DNA of 64,000 bases, taken from assembly GCF_040361195.1 (NCBI RefSeq), contig NZ_APNE01000011.1. One strand, 5' to 3'. A program made the position numbers and the translations under genes. The stretch comes from Salinisphaera hydrothermalis. GTDB lineage: Bacteria; Pseudomonadota; Gammaproteobacteria; Nevskiales; Salinisphaeraceae. Positions 62,059-64,000 of this stretch are shown piece after piece; within the stretch, counting starts at the first letter, position 1; the number at the start of each line of letters is the position of its first letter. The notes under the pieces are model-generated. The model did no database searches and was not told the origin of the DNA. It was given only the letters and a program-made list of their open reading frames with translations.

Positions 62059-63555
62059 TTATGAATTTGCCTCGATCGCGCGGTACTCGCCTTGCGTCTC
62101 GGTGACCAAACTCACCACGAAGATCGCGATCCAGCCCATGATGAAGCCGGGAATGATCTCGTAGACGCCAGGCCCGCCGAGGAAGCTGCTGTCCCAGCCC
62201 ATGCTGATCCAGAAGATCACGGTCACGGCACCTGCCACGAGACCAGCCACGGCCCCCGTGCCCGACATCCGTCGCCAGGTCAGCGACAGAATCATCAACG
62301 GCCCGAACGCCGCGCCGAAGCCGGCCCAGGCATGACTGACCAAACCGAGCACCTGGGAATTGGGGTTGCGCGCTATGAAAGCCGCAATAATGCCGACCAG
62401 CAACACGCTGAGCCGCCCGATCAGAACGCTTTCACGCTCGCTGGCTTCCTTGTGCAGGAACAGCCGATAGAAATCTTCGGTCAAAGACGAAGACGACACC
62501 AGCAGCTGACTCGAAATCGTACTCATGATCGCGGCCAGCAAAGCGGCGTACAGGAAGCCTGTAATTAGCGGATTGAACAACAGATCCGCCAATACGATGA
62601 AGATGGTCTCCGGATCGTCCACGTTCAGGCCATTACGCACCGCGTACGCCCGACCGAACACCCCCAGACTGATCGCCCCCGCGAGCGAAATGAACATCCA
62701 GGTCATACCAATGTTTCGGGCCTTGGGCACCTCGGAGACCGAGCGGACCGCCATGAAACGCACGATGATATGCGGTTGCCCGAAGTAACCGAGCCCCCAG
62801 GTTACGGCCGAGAAAAAGCCGATGATGGTCAGGCCATGGGTCCACGATAGAAAGTTTGGATCGACGCCAGCCAGCGTATGCGATGCCTGAGCGTAACCGC
62901 CGCCCCCACTGCCGAACAGGACCACGATCGGCATCAGAATGAGCGCAATCATCATGATGCAGCCCTGAACGAAGTCAGTAAGGCTCACCGCGAGGAAACC
63001 GCCCACCACGGTATAGGTCAGCACGATAATCAGCGTCAGCCAGACGCCGACCGAGTACTCGCTCATCGACGGGACATGAATCAACCCGCCAAACGCGCTG
63101 GTAAAGAGCTTGCCGCCAGCGACGAGCCCCGACGCGGTGTAGACGGCAAAGAACACAACGATGATGACCGCCGATACCGTTCGAAGCGCAATAGCCTTGC
63201 TCGGAAACCGATTGGCCAGAAATTCCGGGATGGTCAGACTGTTGTCATAGCGTTCCGTCTGCTCGCGGAGGCGTGGCGCCACTACGATCCAGTTGATAAA
63301 GGCCCCTACGAACAGACCGATGCCGATCCAGGCCTCGACAAGCCCGGATGCATACAACGCGCCTGGCAGGCCAAGCAGCAGCCACCCGCTCATATCGGAT
63401 GCGCCCGCCGACAAGGCAGCAACGGCCGGACTCAGATTACGCCCGCCCAGCATGTATTCTTCTGACGACGACGTTGATTTCCGCCAAGCATAAAAGCCAA
63501 TGGCAAGCATCAGCGCGAAATACAGGATCAGGCTGATCCATACACCGGTAGCCAT
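62059..63555 (-). CDS. putP: Sodium/proline symporter
   Basis: PutP imports proline with sodium, as nutrient or osmoprotectant. The 498-residue membrane protein of the solute:sodium symporter family has about thirteen helices. Family motifs: YMLGGRNLSPAVAALSAGASDMSGWLLLGLPG (helix 2, sodium and proline site), GLVEAWIGIGLFVGAFINW, and ALLAAIMSTISSQLLVSSSSLTEDFY (helix 9). Length is normal. GGGGGA stands 4 bases before the ATG. Convincing identity as PutP among SSS transporters; substrate not proven. It is monocistronic with its own terminator and would suit a salt-stressed habitat. Confidence 0.93.
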   Translation of the reverse strand: MATGVWISLILYFALMLAIGFYAWRKSTSSSEEYMLGGRNLSPAVAALSAGASDMSGWLLLGLPGALYASGLVEAWIGIGLFVGAFINWIVVAPRLREQTERYDNSLTIPEFLANRFPSKAIALRTVSAVIIVVFFAVYTASGLVAGGKLFTSAFGGLIHVPSMSEYSVGVWLTLIIVLTYTVVGGFLAVSLTDFVQGCIMMIALILMPIVVLFGSGGGGYAQASHTLAGVDPNFLSWTHGLTIIGFFSAVTWGLGYFGQPHIIVRFMAVRSVSEVPKARNIGMTWMFISLAGAISLGVFGRAYAVRNGLNVDDPETIFIVLADLLFNPLITGFLYAALLAAIMSTISSQLLVSSSSLTEDFYRLFLHKEASERESVLIGRLSVLLVGIIAAFIARNPNSQVLGLVSHAWAGFGAAFGPLMILSLTWRRMSGTGAVAGLVAGAVTVIFWISMGWDSSFLGGPGVYEIIPGFIMGWIAIFVVSLVTETQGEYRAIEANS

Positions 63556-63826
63556 GACGTCCCCCTTTTTAGATTGGTATTAGCCCGCCTAATTACTTTA
63601 CCCCTTATTCCGTGAATAACCAGCACTAACGCCACCGGTTACCGATCGGTATGCACAGCCGCGGCGGCAAAAAACGCATGCAGCCGCGATTTGGAGGGTG
63701 CTTGACGATTCGCGTCGAGCCGACGCCTGACATGGCCGAATGAGGGCCATCCAACGTTCGCCGCGCACGAGTCGCTTGCCCCTCCAAGCCGGAACCGAGC
63801 CCGGTATCTTTATTAGAGACTTGAAC
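63556..63826. other. Intergenic region upstream of putP
   Basis: About 270 bases separating the putP start from the terminator of the gene at the right edge. It should hold the putP promoter on the minus strand. The part 63575-63610 is AT-rich, but no good -35/-10 pair was found by eye. No gene is seen. Confidence 0.5.
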
Positions 63827-63854
63827 GAAAAACGGCCCGCTCGAGCGGGCCGTT
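63827..63854 (-). terminator. Rho-independent terminator of the right-edge PEP-CTERM gene
   Basis: A perfect 24-base palindrome at 63831-63854 (AACGGCCCGCTC and its reverse complement) is followed on the minus strand by TTTTTCG. It lies about 53 bases beyond the stop codon at 63908. Confidence 0.88.
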
Positions 63855-63907
63855 CATAGACTGTTGAAAACAGCCGACTACACCGGGGTAGTCATAGCGA
63901 GAAGTCC

Positions 63908-64000
63908 TTAGACATCACGCTTTTGCAAGCGACGAGCGGCGAAGCCGATCATCAGCAGGCCAACGCCGAACATGGCGATCGACGAAGGCTCCGGCACCGG
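63908..64000 (-). CDS. PEP-CTERM protein, C-terminal fragment
   Basis: The last 30 codons of a second PEP-CTERM protein run in from the right edge on the minus strand. The visible sequence is a full sorting signal: PVPEPSSIAMFG, a hydrophobic stretch VGLLMIGF and a basic end AARRLQKRDV, with stop TAA at 63910-63908. The cargo domain is outside the window. With the protein at 57281 this makes two candidate XrtA substrates close to the exosortase locus. The fragment is short, but the PEP motif, helix and Arg/Lys tail are all present. Confidence 0.85.
   Translation of the reverse strand, partial: PVPEPSSIAMFGVGLLMIGFAARRLQKRDV

Overview
The window reads as chromosome of a GC-rich gammaproteobacterium. 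The vitamin and translation block nrdR-ribD-ribE-ribH-nusB-thiL, the FmdB-aspS pair, PutP and a complete exosortase A (XrtA)/PEP-CTERM exopolysaccharide locus all fit. A halophilic genus such as Salinisphaera is a guess and is not proven by the sequence.

Layout. (1) 1-8911, minus strand: housekeeping block, transcribed as ugd, FmdB-like zinc ribbon, aspS, glyA, nrdR, ribD, ribE, ribH, nusB, thiL (cut by the left edge). ribBA, often found between ribE and ribH, is absent. (2) 9004-10880: tRNA-Ala(GGC) and tRNA-Glu(TTC) on the minus strand with a strong promoter and a terminator; a DegT-type sugar aminotransferase; a 285-bp element with inverted-repeat ends (MITE-like); and tRNA-Val(CAC) on the plus strand with its own promoter and terminator. 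(3) 10901-27049: a mosaic surface-polysaccharide region. It holds galE, an operon of a sulfotransferase-like protein, a phosphatidylserine-decarboxylase-like protein and a small membrane protein, a GT39-like transferase, a dead IS3-family element in a long AT-rich spacer, two decayed paralogous GT2 glycosyltransferases, a methyltransferase, a flippase, a large secreted protein of unknown function and a GT32-like transferase. Its mixed strands, AT-rich spacers and pseudogenes suggest repeated gain and loss. (4) 27109-56651: an unbroken 29.5-kb run of 21 minus-strand genes, the XrtA/PEP-CTERM system. In transcription order: EpsB-type sugar transferase, PrsK kinase, PrsR sigma-54 activator, PrsT TPR lipoprotein, Wza-like export lipoprotein, Wzz-like chain-length protein, tyrosine autokinase, outer-membrane barrel, ATPase, polysaccharide deacetylase, FemAB, glycosyltransferase, exosortase A fused to an EpsI-like domain, a second glycosyltransferase, amidotransferase, two more glycosyltransferases, ATP-grasp, a helical-toroid protein, O-antigen-ligase-like protein and a last glycosyltransferase. 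Many junctions are 4-base ATGA overlaps. (5) 57191-64000: a short PEP-CTERM protein (a probable exosortase substrate), wecB, a large lipoprotein paralogous to the secreted protein at 22.7-24.9 kb, putP, and the C-terminal end of a second PEP-CTERM protein at the right edge.

Together ugd, galE, wecB and the aminotransferase supply nucleotide sugars. The EpsB-type enzyme primes the lipid carrier, the glycosyltransferases build the repeat unit, and the flippase, ligase-like protein, Wzz, kinase, Wza and barrel handle export. FemAB, amidotransferase, ATP-grasp and deacetylase probably decorate the polymer. XrtA processes PEP-CTERM proteins for the envelope and PrsK/PrsR control expression. The least understood parts are the two paralogous large secreted proteins and the sulfotransferase-like/Psd-like/small-membrane-protein operon.
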